Assembly: GCF_015070875.1 (NCBI RefSeq)
Contig: NZ_JADDIV010000006.1
Coordinates: 310,001-374,000, forward strand
DNA: 64,000 nt
DNA from: Ramlibacter pallidus
Lineage (GTDB): Bacteria; Pseudomonadota; Gammaproteobacteria; Burkholderiales; Burkholderiaceae_C
Direction: 5' to 3'
Shown: in pieces, positions 43,153-52,201 of the stretch
Position numbering within the stretch: position 1 is the first letter of the stretch
Layout of the letters: every line of letters starts with the position of its first letter
Program-made: the position numbers and the translations under genes
The notes under the pieces: model-generated
What the model saw: only the letters and a program-made list of their open reading frames with translations
The model's database searches: none
Told to the model about the DNA's origin: nothing

Positions 43153-44022
43153 TCAGCTGCCGCTGTCCGGCAGCGAGACGGTCATGACGCCGGGCTGGTT
43201 CATGCGGCGCTTGAGCTGCGCGAGCTGCGCCTCCAGCTCCGCGGCCTCGCGCGCGCCGACGCGCGCATTGGCGATGTGGCGGCGCGTTTCCACCGGCAGC
43301 TTGGCGGTGTTCATGCCGTTCCAGGTGTTGCGGCCCTTGGTGGACAGGTTGTAGTAGATCGAGACGCCTTCGCGCAGCTTCTGCGCATGCTGCTCGGGCG
43401 TGAGCTTCAGGCCGGCGATGCGGCGCGCGCTCCATCGGGCGGCGTCCTTCAGGTGCAGCGCGGCGGCGTGCACCGCCTGCACCGGGTCCAGCGGGTCCGT
43501 CAGGCCCACGGCCTTCGCGGTGGCGGGCTCGAACTGCGCGATGCCGAGGTTGGGCGTGCCGTCCTTGCTGGAACCCATGCGCGGGATCCACGAGGTCTCC
43601 GCGTTGATGATGCCGTAGACGTCGTGGTAGCTCAGCCCCACTTCCTGCAGGCCGGCCTTCTCGGCGGCCGATTGCGCCAGCAGGATGCGGGAGGTCGGGT
43701 CGGGCGTCTTCAGCACCGTGCCGGCGTAGCGCACGGGCAGCCAGCGCATCTGCGAACGCAGCTGCTCGTAATGGTCGTGCTTGAAGCCGAGCGGCGAGGC
43801 GGGCGTCGGCGTGCCGAAGGCGATCTTCGGCACCTTCAGCTCCAGGCCCGCGATCTGCGCGGCGACTTCCGCCACCTTGCCGGCCTGCACCCGCTGGGCC
43901 AGCGTGTCGGACGTCGGCGCAGGCGTGGTCCCCATGGATCCGGTGAGGCCGACGCCGAGCATGCCGGCGAGCATCAGCACGTTGTGCACGGAGGTCACTT
44001 GCGAAGCCAGGCGCTCTTTCAT
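43153..44022 (-). CDS. lytic transglycosylase (SLT) domain protein
   Basis: A 289-aa protein. A hydrophobic N-terminus (LMLAGMLGVGLTGSM) is a signal or anchor. The SLT core is GIINAETSWIPRMGSSKDGTPNLGIAQFEPATAKAVG, with the likely catalytic Glu in AETSW. A C-terminal coiled region (REAAELEAQLAQLKRRM) follows. It would cleave peptidoglycan glycan strands. The ATG at 44022 follows an AGGGA site; the frame stays open upstream, but that part is not protein-like. Confidence 0.83.
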   Translation of the reverse strand: MKERLASQVTSVHNVLMLAGMLGVGLTGSMGTTPAPTSDTLAQRVQAGKVAEVAAQIAGLELKVPKIAFGTPTPASPLGFKHDHYEQLRSQMRWLPVRYAGTVLKTPDPTSRILLAQSAAEKAGLQEVGLSYHDVYGIINAETSWIPRMGSSKDGTPNLGIAQFEPATAKAVGLTDPLDPVQAVHAAALHLKDAARWSARRIAGLKLTPEQHAQKLREGVSIYYNLSTKGRNTWNGMNTAKLPVETRRHIANARVGAREAAELEAQLAQLKRRMNQPGVMTVSLPDSGS

Positions 44023-44069
44023 TCCTCGGGTCCCTGCGTGAGTTGCGACAAGTACGGTCGGAGGGGCCG

Positions 44070-44121
44070 TGTCGGAGAAAGTTCGTGCTGTTACAGCGTC
44101 TCGTCCTACATGGCGTGTAGG
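44070..44121 (-). promoter_or_regulatory. motif cluster upstream of the transglycosylase gene
   Basis: TGTCGGAGAA at 44070-44079 is identical to the box at 39181. GTCCTACA (44103-44110) is the inverted TGTAGGAC form and is part of CCTACA-N5-TGTAGG (44105-44121). A common regulator of this gene and the DUF883 gene is possible but not shown. Confidence 0.4.
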
Positions 44122-44206
44122 CGTGAAAAACTCATGGGTTTGAAGGCACCCGCGCTGCTGCAGAGGCATGCGCAACGGCGTGTGTTGCGCGCAAGCCATA
44201 GGTTGC

Positions 44207-44235
44207 TTGTGGGTCAGATTGTATACACGTATAAC
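44207..44235 (+). promoter_or_regulatory. predicted sigma-70 promoter of the gntR gene
   Basis: TTGTGG (44207-44212) and TATAAC (44230-44235) are spaced by 17 nt. The start site would fall at about 44242-44243, at the ATG itself, which implies a leaderless mRNA; no ribosome site is seen before the ATG. Confidence 0.5.
44222..44233. promoter_or_regulatory. palindromic operator candidate for the GntR regulator
   Basis: TATAC-AC-GTATA is a perfect dyad overlapping the predicted -10 box, 9 nt before the gntR ATG. Position and form suit autorepression by a GntR-family protein. Confidence 0.5.
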
Positions 44236-44242
44236 TCAGCCG

Positions 44243-44890
44243 ATGCCCGCCTCTTCCATTGCCCGGACCACTTCCTCCGCCGTGACGCAGCTGCTGAGGC
44301 AGTCGCTCGACCACGGCCGCTGGGCCGCGGGCGCGCCGCTGAGGCAGGAGGAGATCGCCGCCGAACTCGGCGTCAGCCGCGTGCCCGTGCGCGAAGCCCT
44401 GTTCCAGCTGCAGGCCGAGGGCCTGCTGGAGATGGTCCCGAACAAGGGCATGTACGTGCGCACGGTCAGCCCCGCGGACCTGCGCGAACTGTTCCGGCTG
44501 CGCTGGCTCATCGAGGCCGACGTGCTGGCCGAGGCGGTGCCGCTGCACGACGCGTCCAGCATCAACCGGGTCGAAACGATCCAGGCCGCCCTGGACAAGG
44601 CGCATTCGGTGGCGGACTGGCTGGCAGGCGACCGCGAGTTCCATGAGGCGCTCTACGCGCCCGCGCAGCGCCCGGAGTCCATGGTGATCGTGCGGCGGCT
44701 GCGCTACCTGGTGGACCGCTTCTACTTCACGCGGCTGAAGCCTTCCACCCGCGCCCAGGGCTGGCACCAGGAACATCACGCGTTGATCCGGGCGCTGCGC
44801 AAGCGCGATGCGAAGGCCGCGAGCCGCGTCCTGCAGGAGCACCTCGCGGCCACCGAGCGCAGCGCGCTCGCCGCGCTGCGCCCGGCCTGA
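44243..44890 (+). CDS. GntR family transcriptional regulator, FCD type
   Basis: A 215-aa regulator. The winged helix spans about residues 10-75: WAAGAPLRQEEIAAELGVSRVPVREALFQLQAEGLLEMVPNKGMYV is the classic GntR signature. The C-terminal helical FCD-type ligand domain carries the metal-binding-like DREFHEALY and HQEHHALIRAL segments. It probably controls itself and the OsmC gene 11 nt downstream. The effector is unknown. Confidence 0.88.
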   Translation: MPASSIARTTSSAVTQLLRQSLDHGRWAAGAPLRQEEIAAELGVSRVPVREALFQLQAEGLLEMVPNKGMYVRTVSPADLRELFRLRWLIEADVLAEAVPLHDASSINRVETIQAALDKAHSVADWLAGDREFHEALYAPAQRPESMVIVRRLRYLVDRFYFTRLKPSTRAQGWHQEHHALIRALRKRDAKAASRVLQEHLAATERSALAALRPA

Positions 44891-44901
44891 AGGAGGAAGG
44901 T

Positions 44902-45378
44902 ATGGCGAACTACGCCTGCAACATCGAATGGTCCCGCGGCGACGCCGCCTTCACGGACGGCAAGTACAGCCGCGCACACCGCTGGCGCTTCGACGGCGGC
45001 ACCGTCGTGCCGGCGTCCAGCTCGCCGCACTCCGTGCGGCTGCCCTACTCGGATGCGGCCGCGGTCGATCCCGAGGAAGCATTGGTGGCGGCCGTGTCCA
45101 GCTGCCACATGCTGTGGTTCCTCTCGCTGGCCGCCGGCGCCGGCTTCGTGGTCGACCGCTACACGGACGACGCCGAGGGCCGCATGGGGCGCTTCGCCGA
45201 CGGCCACCGGGGCATCACCGAAGTCCTGTTGCGGCCCCAGGTCGTGCTGCGCGGCGCGCGGGTGCCGGACGACGCGGCCATCGCCCACCTGCACCACGAA
45301 GCGCACGCGCACTGCGACCTGGCGCATTCGATCCGCGGCGAGGTGAAGGTCGAAGGCGGCTGGCGCCACCTGCCCTGA
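44902..45378 (+). CDS. OsmC family peroxiredoxin-like protein
   Basis: A 158-aa OsmC/Ohr-fold protein. The two reactive Cys are visible in VSSCHMLWFLSLA and HAHCDLAHS; the YSDAAAVDPEEALVAAV segment precedes the first. Members reduce organic hydroperoxides with thiol donors. An AAGGAGGAAGG ribosome site lies just before the ATG. It is co-directional with the GntR gene and the small GIY-YIG-like gene. Confidence 0.9.
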   Translation: MANYACNIEWSRGDAAFTDGKYSRAHRWRFDGGTVVPASSSPHSVRLPYSDAAAVDPEEALVAAVSSCHMLWFLSLAAGAGFVVDRYTDDAEGRMGRFADGHRGITEVLLRPQVVLRGARVPDDAAIAHLHHEAHAHCDLAHSIRGEVKVEGGWRHLP

Positions 45379-45382
45379 GGCC

Positions 45383-45715
45383 ATGCCCCGCAAGCCGCGC
45401 CTGCACTACCACGTGTACGTCGTGGAACTCGGCGATGCGGTGTGGAACAGCGCGCGCTTCCGCCGCTGCAACCCGGACTACCGGCTCGGCATGCCCTTCG
45501 TCTACGTCGGCATGACGGGCCTGGACCCCGACGTCCGGTTCGACCGCCACAAGGCGGGTATCCAGGCCAACCCCTACGTGCAGCAGCACGGCGTGCGGCT
45601 GCGTCCGGACCTCTATGCGGTCTACAACCCGATGCCGTACCACGCGGCCGTGGAGATGGAAGTGGAGCTGGGGATCGCCCTGCGCGAGAAGGGCTTCGGC
45701 GTCTGGCAGGCGTAG
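45383..45715 (+). CDS. small GIY-YIG-like protein
   Basis: A 110-aa protein in which HVYVVEL and PFVYVGMTG resemble the two halves of the GIY-YIG motif, separated by a 25-residue insert (about residues 18-38). An Arg in VRFDRHKAG and a Glu in AAVEMEVELGIAL are in plausible active-site positions. It stands alone without a DNA-binding domain. A nuclease role is inferred only from the fold signature. It starts 4 nt after the OsmC stop. Confidence 0.55.
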   Translation: MPRKPRLHYHVYVVELGDAVWNSARFRRCNPDYRLGMPFVYVGMTGLDPDVRFDRHKAGIQANPYVQQHGVRLRPDLYAVYNPMPYHAAVEMEVELGIALREKGFGVWQA

Positions 45716-45731
45716 CCGCCGCGGCGCAGCC

Positions 45732-47804
45732 CTACGCGGTGCCGCTGTTGCGCCAGGCGGCGTGCGCCACCGCGTCCAGCGCGCCGTCGACGACGGGATG
45801 CGACGACACCAGGCGCAGCGCGCCCTGCTGCAGCGTGTGGTGCAGCTTGCGGCGCGTCATCGAGCGGGTGGCACCGCTTGCGTGCGTGAACATGAACAGC
45901 AGGCCGTGCGGGCTGGCCCAGGTGAGCTGCCAGCGCTCCCAGCCGTCGGAGAGCAGGTCGACGTAGGCGCCGACGGCCAGCTCCTGCGGCGGCAGGGCGT
46001 CCGGCTCCGCCGCCGTCGACGCCAGCTGCACGCCCGCATCGGGCACGAAGCCCGACTCGTGCATCTCCAGCGGCGCCAGCCAAGTGTCGACACGCTCGGG
46101 TGCGGGCTCGGGACCGGCCGCGCGCAAGGCCGTGCCCGTCGCGACCGACATCGCCAGGTCGCGCAGCGCCGCCAGCAGGTTCTGCCAGCGCTGCGTGTCG
46201 GCCGGCAGGTGGTCGATGCTCGCCAGGCCCTCGTGGATGCGGTTGCGCAGCGTCTGCTGGTGGCCCGCCACGCGCGCCGTCAGCGCGGGCTGCACGCTCC
46301 ACAACACGGTCTGCACCACCCAGCCATAGCCGCCGGGATCCTCCGAGCCGCTGCCGTCCACCAGCCTTGCCTGCGCCATCACCTGCGACCAGGGCCCGGT
46401 GAGGAAGGCGAGCGCCTCGGGCGGCGCGCCGGCGGCGTCGGGCCGCTCCAGGACCTTCCGCGCGAGTTCGCCGGCCAGCAGGTTGCGCTGCTCCGCGCGC
46501 AGGAGCGCGCGCACCGCGCGTTCGCGGTTGCGGCGGCCACGCGGCTGCGCCTCGTCCCACGCCTCCTCCAGGGCCGCCAGCGCGATCTCGAAGGTCTCGG
46601 GGCCGCTGGCCCGCGTGTCCAGCAGCGCTTCCGTGGCCTCCTGCAAGGCCCCCATGAAGGTCTGGAAGGCAGGATCTTCGGCCGACGTCCAGGCCAGGCT
46701 GCGTTGCGTCAGCTGTTCCAGCAGCTGGCGCGCCGGATGCTCGCGGTCGCTGAAGAAGCGCGGGTCGACCAGCGCCAGCCGCAGCAGCGGCGGCTCGAGG
46801 TCGCGCACGACCTCGCGCACCTGGGGCAGCAGGCGCTCGTCGGCAGCCAGGTTGTCCATCATCAGCTGCACGACTTCGACGGCGAGGGCCTGCGCGGGCT
46901 TCCTCGCCTCCTGCCGCAAGGCGTCGCGGAAGGCCACCAGGCTGTCCTGCTCCCGCCCCGGCATCGCCGCCTGCCGTTGCCGCAGCTGGAGCATCAGCTG
47001 GTCGACCTTGCGCATGTCCTGCACCATCTCCAGCGCCGCCGGCACCGTGTGCTGGAAGTCGCTCTCGTCGAAGACGATCAAGGCTTCGCCGGCGCCCTCG
47101 CCCGGCTCGCCGGCGAGCAGCTTCTGCAGCTCGCGGATGGTGAGCTGCGTGGCGCGGTCACGTGCCTCCTGCGCGACCTCCGCGGGCACCAGGGCCGTTT
47201 CCGCCGGCGCGATCCGCTTCGCCACGACGGCGTACGACTGCAGCAGGTCCGGCGCCATCAGGGGCGGCAGGTGGCGCAGCCAGCGGCGGCGCACCGACGA
47301 CGACAGCGGGCTTTGCCGCGCGAGCCGGTAGACGGCGCGCACGTACACCTCGGGCCGCAAGGGATGGCGCTGCGCGGCGCCGCGCGGCGTGAGCTGGGCG
47401 GCGGCGAGCGCGGCTTCCAGTTCCGCCAGCCGCGGCTGCACCGCCTCCTCGAGCGCGCGGGCGGCGCGCACCAGGTCGGCGTTCTCCTGCACCTGCTCAT
47501 CCCCCAGCAGCGACAGCGCGTCGAAGTTCAGCGCCGCGCTGCGCTCGCCGGCGATCGCATGCGCGAACTCGGCCAGCAGCGCCTGCGGGAAGGCATCGGT
47601 CAGCGCCTGCTGCCGCTCCTTCAGGACCGCCAGCGCCTCCAGCAGCACGCCGCGCTCGATGACGTCGTCCATGCGCGCCGCCGTGTCCGGCCATTCGCGC
47701 AGCGCGCGCACGAGCGTGGCCTGCATCAGGGCCGCCCCCTGCATGGCGGCTTCCTTGATGCTGGCGCGGTACAGCGACTGGTACTGTGGTTGCTGCACGC
47801 CCAT
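45732..47804 (-). CDS. DUF1631 family protein (first copy)
   Basis: A 690-aa, mostly helical cytoplasmic protein. It shows the family blocks HPARQLLEQLTQRSLAWTSAEDPAFQTFM, LLRAEQRNLLAGELARKVLERPD, and the C-terminal PilZ-like half: LSDGWERWQLTWASPHGLLFMFTHASGATRSMTRRKLHHTL. The C-terminal part may bind cyclic-di-GMP or regulate a partner. The paralogue is at 49651-51900, with ettA between. Function unknown. Confidence 0.85.
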   Translation of the reverse strand: MGVQQPQYQSLYRASIKEAAMQGAALMQATLVRALREWPDTAARMDDVIERGVLLEALAVLKERQQALTDAFPQALLAEFAHAIAGERSAALNFDALSLLGDEQVQENADLVRAARALEEAVQPRLAELEAALAAAQLTPRGAAQRHPLRPEVYVRAVYRLARQSPLSSSVRRRWLRHLPPLMAPDLLQSYAVVAKRIAPAETALVPAEVAQEARDRATQLTIRELQKLLAGEPGEGAGEALIVFDESDFQHTVPAALEMVQDMRKVDQLMLQLRQRQAAMPGREQDSLVAFRDALRQEARKPAQALAVEVVQLMMDNLAADERLLPQVREVVRDLEPPLLRLALVDPRFFSDREHPARQLLEQLTQRSLAWTSAEDPAFQTFMGALQEATEALLDTRASGPETFEIALAALEEAWDEAQPRGRRNRERAVRALLRAEQRNLLAGELARKVLERPDAAGAPPEALAFLTGPWSQVMAQARLVDGSGSEDPGGYGWVVQTVLWSVQPALTARVAGHQQTLRNRIHEGLASIDHLPADTQRWQNLLAALRDLAMSVATGTALRAAGPEPAPERVDTWLAPLEMHESGFVPDAGVQLASTAAEPDALPPQELAVGAYVDLLSDGWERWQLTWASPHGLLFMFTHASGATRSMTRRKLHHTLQQGALRLVSSHPVVDGALDAVAHAAWRNSGTA

Positions 47805-47873
47805 GTGGCGGCCCCCTCGGACGGTGTGGGTCCGGCGTCCGCGGGACGCCGGATTGCGCGCTCTACCGCGCTG

Positions 47874-49541
47874 TCATTTCAGCGCTTTATAGCGCACCCG
47901 GTGCGGCCGTGCACCTTCCTCGCCGAGGCGGCGTCGCTTGTCCGCCTCGTACTCCTGGTAGTTGCCGTCGAAGAACACCCACTTGGCTTCGTCCTCCGCC
48001 GCGAGGATGTGCGTGGCGATGCGATCGAGGAACCAGCGGTCGTGGCTGATCACCATCACGCTGCCCGCGAACTCCAGCAGCGCGTCTTCCAGCGCGCGCA
48101 GGGTTTCGACGTCCAGGTCGTTCGAGGGTTCGTCCAGCAGCAGCACGTTGCCGCCCTGCAGCAGGGTCTTGGCCAGGTGCAGCCGCCCGCGTTCGCCGCC
48201 GGAGAGCATGCCCACCTTCTTCTGCTGGTCGCCGCCGTTGAAGTTGAAGCGGCCGCAGTAGGCGCGGCTGGCCATGGTGAACTTGCCGATCTGGATCATG
48301 TCCAGGCCGCCCGAGATGTCCTCCCAGACGGTCTTGTCGTTGGCCAGGTCGTCGCGGTGCTGGTCGACGAAGGCCATCTGCACCGTCTTGCCGATCTTCA
48401 CTTCGCCGGAGTCCGGCTTCTCCCTGCCGGAGATCATCTTGAACAGCGTGGACTTGCCCGCGCCATTGGGGCCGATGATGCCCACGATGGCGCCGGCCGG
48501 CACCTTGAAGCTCAGGTCGTCGATGAGGACCCGGTCGCCGAAGGACTTGCTGACGTTGACGAACTCGATGACCTCGTGGCCCAGGCGTTCGCCGACCGGG
48601 ATGAAGATCTCGTTGGTCTCGTTGCGCCGCTGGTATTCGTAGTCGGACAGTTCCTCGAAGCGGGCCAGGCGCGCCTTGCTCTTGGCCTGGCGGCCCTTCG
48701 GGTTCTGGCGGGCCCACTCCAGTTCCTTCTTCATGGCCTTGGTGCGGGCGTCCTCGGTGCGCTGCTCCTGCTCCAGGCGCGCTTCCTTCTGCTCCAGCCA
48801 GGTGGAGTAGTTGCCCTTGTAGGGGATGCCGCGGCCGCGGTCCAGTTCCAGGATCCACTCGGCGGCGTTGTCCAGGAAGTAGCGGTCGTGGGTGATGCCC
48901 ACCACGGTGCCCGAGAAACGCGCCAGGAACTGTTCCAGCCACTCGACGGACTCGGCGTCCAGGTGGTTGGTGGGTTCGTCCAGCAGCAGCATGTCGGGCT
49001 TGGACAGCAGCAGGCGGCACAGGGCCACGCGGCGCTTCTCGCCGCCCGAGAGGTTCTTGATCACGGCTTCCCACGGCGGCAGGCGCAGCGCGTCGGCCGC
49101 GATCTCCAGCAGGTGTTCCCCGCCGCTTTCCGCGCCGGCGGCGGCGATGATCGCCTCCAGCTTCTGCTGCTCCTCCGACAGCTTGTCGAAGTCGGCGTCG
49201 GGCTCGGCGTAGGCCGCGTAGACCTCCTCGAGCCGCGCCTTGGCCTGGTTGACCTCGCCCATGCCGCCCTCGACGGCCTCGCGCACCGTCTGTTCGGGAT
49301 CGAGCTGCGGCTCCTGCGGCAGGTATCCGATCTTCAGGCCCGGCATCGGGATGGCCTCGCCCTCGATCTCGGTGTCGAGGCCGGCCATGATCTTGAGCAG
49401 CGTGGACTTGCCCGAGCCGTTCAGGCCCAGCACGCCGATCTTCGCGCCCGGGAAGAAGCTGAGCGAAATGTCCTTCAGGATCTGCCGCTTCGGCGGCACG
49501 ATCTTGCCGACGCGGTTCATGGTGTAGACGTACTGGGCCAT
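47874..49541 (-). CDS. ettA: energy-dependent translational throttle protein EttA (ABC-F)
   Basis: A 555-aa ABC-F ATPase that binds the ribosomal E site and gates translation by ATP/ADP ratio in E. coli. Two ABC cassettes are clear: Walker A GLNGSGKST and GPNGAGKST, signatures NLSGGEKRRVALCRLLL and MLSGGERGRLHLAKTLL, and Walker B segments LLLDEPTNHLD and LLLDEPSNDLD. The ABC-F linker lies between. Length matches EttA. It lies between the two DUF1631 genes on the same strand. Confidence 0.95.
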   Translation of the reverse strand: MAQYVYTMNRVGKIVPPKRQILKDISLSFFPGAKIGVLGLNGSGKSTLLKIMAGLDTEIEGEAIPMPGLKIGYLPQEPQLDPEQTVREAVEGGMGEVNQAKARLEEVYAAYAEPDADFDKLSEEQQKLEAIIAAAGAESGGEHLLEIAADALRLPPWEAVIKNLSGGEKRRVALCRLLLSKPDMLLLDEPTNHLDAESVEWLEQFLARFSGTVVGITHDRYFLDNAAEWILELDRGRGIPYKGNYSTWLEQKEARLEQEQRTEDARTKAMKKELEWARQNPKGRQAKSKARLARFEELSDYEYQRRNETNEIFIPVGERLGHEVIEFVNVSKSFGDRVLIDDLSFKVPAGAIVGIIGPNGAGKSTLFKMISGREKPDSGEVKIGKTVQMAFVDQHRDDLANDKTVWEDISGGLDMIQIGKFTMASRAYCGRFNFNGGDQQKKVGMLSGGERGRLHLAKTLLQGGNVLLLDEPSNDLDVETLRALEDALLEFAGSVMVISHDRWFLDRIATHILAAEDEAKWVFFDGNYQEYEADKRRRLGEEGARPHRVRYKALK

Positions 49542-49605
49542 AGGATTTTTCTGCGGGAAACCGCCGATTATCCCGGATGACGAAATTCCGGCGGGAAAGT
49601 GCGGT

Positions 49606-49630
49606 CGGGGTGACGCGAATTGTCACCCCG
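49606..49630. other. hairpin downstream of the second DUF1631 gene
   Basis: A 9-bp perfect stem (CGGGGTGAC / GTCACCCCG) encloses a 7-nt loop, just after the DUF1631 stop and before ettA. No T-run is present on the minus strand, so termination would be Rho-assisted or weak. Confidence 0.4.
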
Positions 49631-49650
49631 CCAGGCAGGGCCGGAGGACC

Positions 49651-51900
49651 TCAGTCCTTCTTCACCACGCTGTTCTTCAGCGCCTCCTGCGCGACGTGGT
49701 CCAGCGCCTCGTCGAGGACCGGGCGGTCGGCGATCACGCGCAGGGTGTCGGACGCGCGCAGCTTGTCCAGGGTGCGGCGCGACATCGAATGGGCCGTCCC
49801 GCCCACGGACGTGAACATGAAGAGCGTCGCGTGCGGGCTCGACCAGGTCAGCTGCGCCCGCACCCACTCGCCCTTGATCTGGATCTCGACCCAGGTGCCG
49901 ACCTTGAGTTCGGCGTCGCGCAATGCCGGCGCGGGCTCCTGCAGGTTCAGGTCCGGGGCGGCGGCCAGCTCCTGCTCCGCCTCCAGCGCCTCCTGCTGCG
50001 CGGCTTCGGCGGAAGCCACGTGCTCGGTGTCCGTCTCGAGGCCGGGGAAGTCCACGTAGCCGGACTCCTGCACCTCCACGCCGTCGAGCCACATCTCCAC
50101 GGCACTGTCGCTGAACTTCGATTCCTCTTCCCAGGCCGCATCGGCGGCGGTCTGCGTGGCGGCGTCGCGGCCTTCCTGTACCGCCGCCTTGTGCAGCGTG
50201 ATGAGGTGGTCGAAGAAGCGCTGCGTGAGCTCCGGCGGATAGCCAATGCCTTGCAGGCCGGCGCGCATGCGCTGCAGCAGGCCGGGGATCATCTGCACGA
50301 GGCGCCGGGCGCGTCCGCGCTGGGCGGACGTCTTCTGAACGCTCCACACCAGGTCGTCGACCAGGGCGCGGTAGCCGTGCGGGTCGGAGGAGCCGTCCTC
50401 GCAACTGAGTTGCGCCTCGGCGACCACCTGGGCCCAGGCATTGCGCAGGAAGTCGTGCACGAAGTCGGCGACGTCCAGGCCCTGCAGCATGCCCGTGAAA
50501 TCGGCGGCGAGCTTCTGCGCCAGCAGGTTGCGCTGCTCGGCGTGCAGCAGCGCCTTCGCCGCTTCCTCGCGCTTCTGCCTGGCGCCCTGGTCCTGCTCGC
50601 CCCACTGCGCCTGCAGGTGGTCCAGCAGTTCACCGAAGGTCTCGGCGTCCACCACCTTGGACTCCAGCCACTTGGAGGCGGATTCCACCGACGCCATGAA
50701 GCGCGCGAATCCCGGATCGGCGTCCGAGGTGAACGCCAGGCTGCGCTGGGTGATCCGGTCCAGCACCAAGCGGGCCGGGTGGGTGCGGTCGCTGAAGAAG
50801 CGCGAGTCTTCCTTGGCCAGGCGGTGCACCGCCGGCTCCATCAGCTTCAGCTGGCGCTTCACCGAGGGCAGCAGCCGGCGGTCTTCGGCCAGGTGGTCGA
50901 ACATCATGCCGACGACTTCCTCGCCGAGCTGCTGGCCGATGCGGCCGGGCGCCGCCGTCGGCTCCTTGCCCACGTCCGCCAGCATGTCCACCGGCTGCAC
51001 CGGGGCCGGCGCGGCCTTGGGCCTCTGTTCCAGCCGCTTGACCAGTTCATCGGCCTTCTTCAGCTCGTTCAGCAGCGACATCGACGCCGGCACCGTGTGC
51101 AGGAATTCGGGCTTGCGCGGCTGGTCCAGGTCGCCGGTGAGCAGCTTGCGCAGCCGGTCGAGCGTGAGCAGGGTCTTCGACGCCGTGTCCGTCACCGGCT
51201 TGCCGCCGGCCCCCGTGACCTTGTTGATGCGGCCCCCCAGCGGAACGGCCGGTTCGACACCGGTGGAGCGCAGCCAGTCGGACAGCTCCCGATAGAGCTT
51301 GCGCAGGTTCACCCCGAGCAGGCCCGCGGCGGGCGTGATCAGCACTTCGCGCACCTGCGAGTCCGGCACGTGCTGCGCCAGCGCGTGCTGCAGGGATCGC
51401 ACGAACACGTCCGGCCGCAACGGGTTGAGCCCCGGCTGGATCGTGCGCCAGCCCAGCATGGTGCTGATCAGCGCATCGGCGGCGGGCAGCGTGTCGTCCA
51501 CCGCCAGGGCGACCTCCTGCTGCGCACGGGCCAGTTCGATGCTCTGGTCGAGCTGGGCGTCCTCGAACAGCTGCAGGTCCTCGAAGCGCAGCGTCTCGGC
51601 GTTCGTCTGGTCCTTGCCGCCGCCTTCGTAGACCAGGCGGGTCAGTTCGGCCACGAACGAGTCGGTGACGTCGCCCGCGCTCTCCTGCAGCCGGATGATC
51701 GCCTCCCGCACGGGCGGCGCCTGGAAGGCGGCCACCTTGCGCGTACCCGTGGCAAGGGCCGCCTTCTCCAGCCCTTCGAGCACCTGGGCCATCAGGGGCT
51801 CGGCCTGTTGCAGCATGGCCTCCATGCAATCACCGAGCGACGGCTGCAGGGCCGCGGGGTCGTCGGCGACCCCCAGGCGGAGCTTCATGGACTTGGACAT
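49651..51900 (-). CDS. DUF1631 family protein (second copy)
   Basis: A 749-aa homologue of the first copy with the same layout: an N-terminal helical region, HPARLVLDRITQRSLAFTSDADPGFARFM, LLHAEQRNLLAQKLAADFTGMLQGLD, and a C-terminal QIKGEWVRAQLTWSSPHATLFMFTSVGGTAHSMSRRTLDKL. It differs by longer Glu-rich linkers (about residues 640-680, EAAQQEALEAEQEL). The pair may be duplicates with split roles. Function unknown. Confidence 0.85.
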   Translation of the reverse strand: MSKSMKLRLGVADDPAALQPSLGDCMEAMLQQAEPLMAQVLEGLEKAALATGTRKVAAFQAPPVREAIIRLQESAGDVTDSFVAELTRLVYEGGGKDQTNAETLRFEDLQLFEDAQLDQSIELARAQQEVALAVDDTLPAADALISTMLGWRTIQPGLNPLRPDVFVRSLQHALAQHVPDSQVREVLITPAAGLLGVNLRKLYRELSDWLRSTGVEPAVPLGGRINKVTGAGGKPVTDTASKTLLTLDRLRKLLTGDLDQPRKPEFLHTVPASMSLLNELKKADELVKRLEQRPKAAPAPVQPVDMLADVGKEPTAAPGRIGQQLGEEVVGMMFDHLAEDRRLLPSVKRQLKLMEPAVHRLAKEDSRFFSDRTHPARLVLDRITQRSLAFTSDADPGFARFMASVESASKWLESKVVDAETFGELLDHLQAQWGEQDQGARQKREEAAKALLHAEQRNLLAQKLAADFTGMLQGLDVADFVHDFLRNAWAQVVAEAQLSCEDGSSDPHGYRALVDDLVWSVQKTSAQRGRARRLVQMIPGLLQRMRAGLQGIGYPPELTQRFFDHLITLHKAAVQEGRDAATQTAADAAWEEESKFSDSAVEMWLDGVEVQESGYVDFPGLETDTEHVASAEAAQQEALEAEQELAAAPDLNLQEPAPALRDAELKVGTWVEIQIKGEWVRAQLTWSSPHATLFMFTSVGGTAHSMSRRTLDKLRASDTLRVIADRPVLDEALDHVAQEALKNSVVKKD

Positions 51901-52201
51901 ATGGTCGACAGATTATGGTTGAGGCCACCCGGGTCGACACTTTTTGGCAGGACGGGTGACACTTTGTGCACGACAGCCGGTGCGCGGGCGCAACGGGCGG
52001 CCCGGGCAGGCCCCGCGGAACCGTGCGACAATGCCCTTTCTCGCGGCCTCCAGTTGCCTGCGAGCTCAGCGTTCCGCTGGGGACGAAGCAGGCTTTTCGC
52101 CCGCCGGCTCCCGAACTTAACCTCATCTGCCTTGACTGGATCCGGCCCGCGTGGCCCGGAACGGCCGATGCCCCAGCGCCCGGGAGGCGCTTCACTGCTC
52201 A
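51901..52201. other. intergenic region between DUF1631 and rhlE (301 bp)
   Basis: This divergent gap must hold the promoters of both genes. I see a TTGACT at 52132 without a clear -10, and a GTGCGACAAT at 52023-52032 that could be an extended -10. Nothing decisive. The long space before rhlE would give a long leader, as is common for cold-regulated helicases, but that is not shown. Confidence 0.35.

Noticed and set aside
45615..49580. A 1321-codon open frame on the plus strand
   Set aside because: It runs opposite to DUF1631 and ettA, which have clear family motifs. The frame is open only because of high GC codon bias, and its translation is low-complexity.
49606..49630. Intrinsic terminator after the second DUF1631 gene
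   Set aside because: The stem is perfect, but there is no T-run on the minus strand, so it is reported only as a hairpin.
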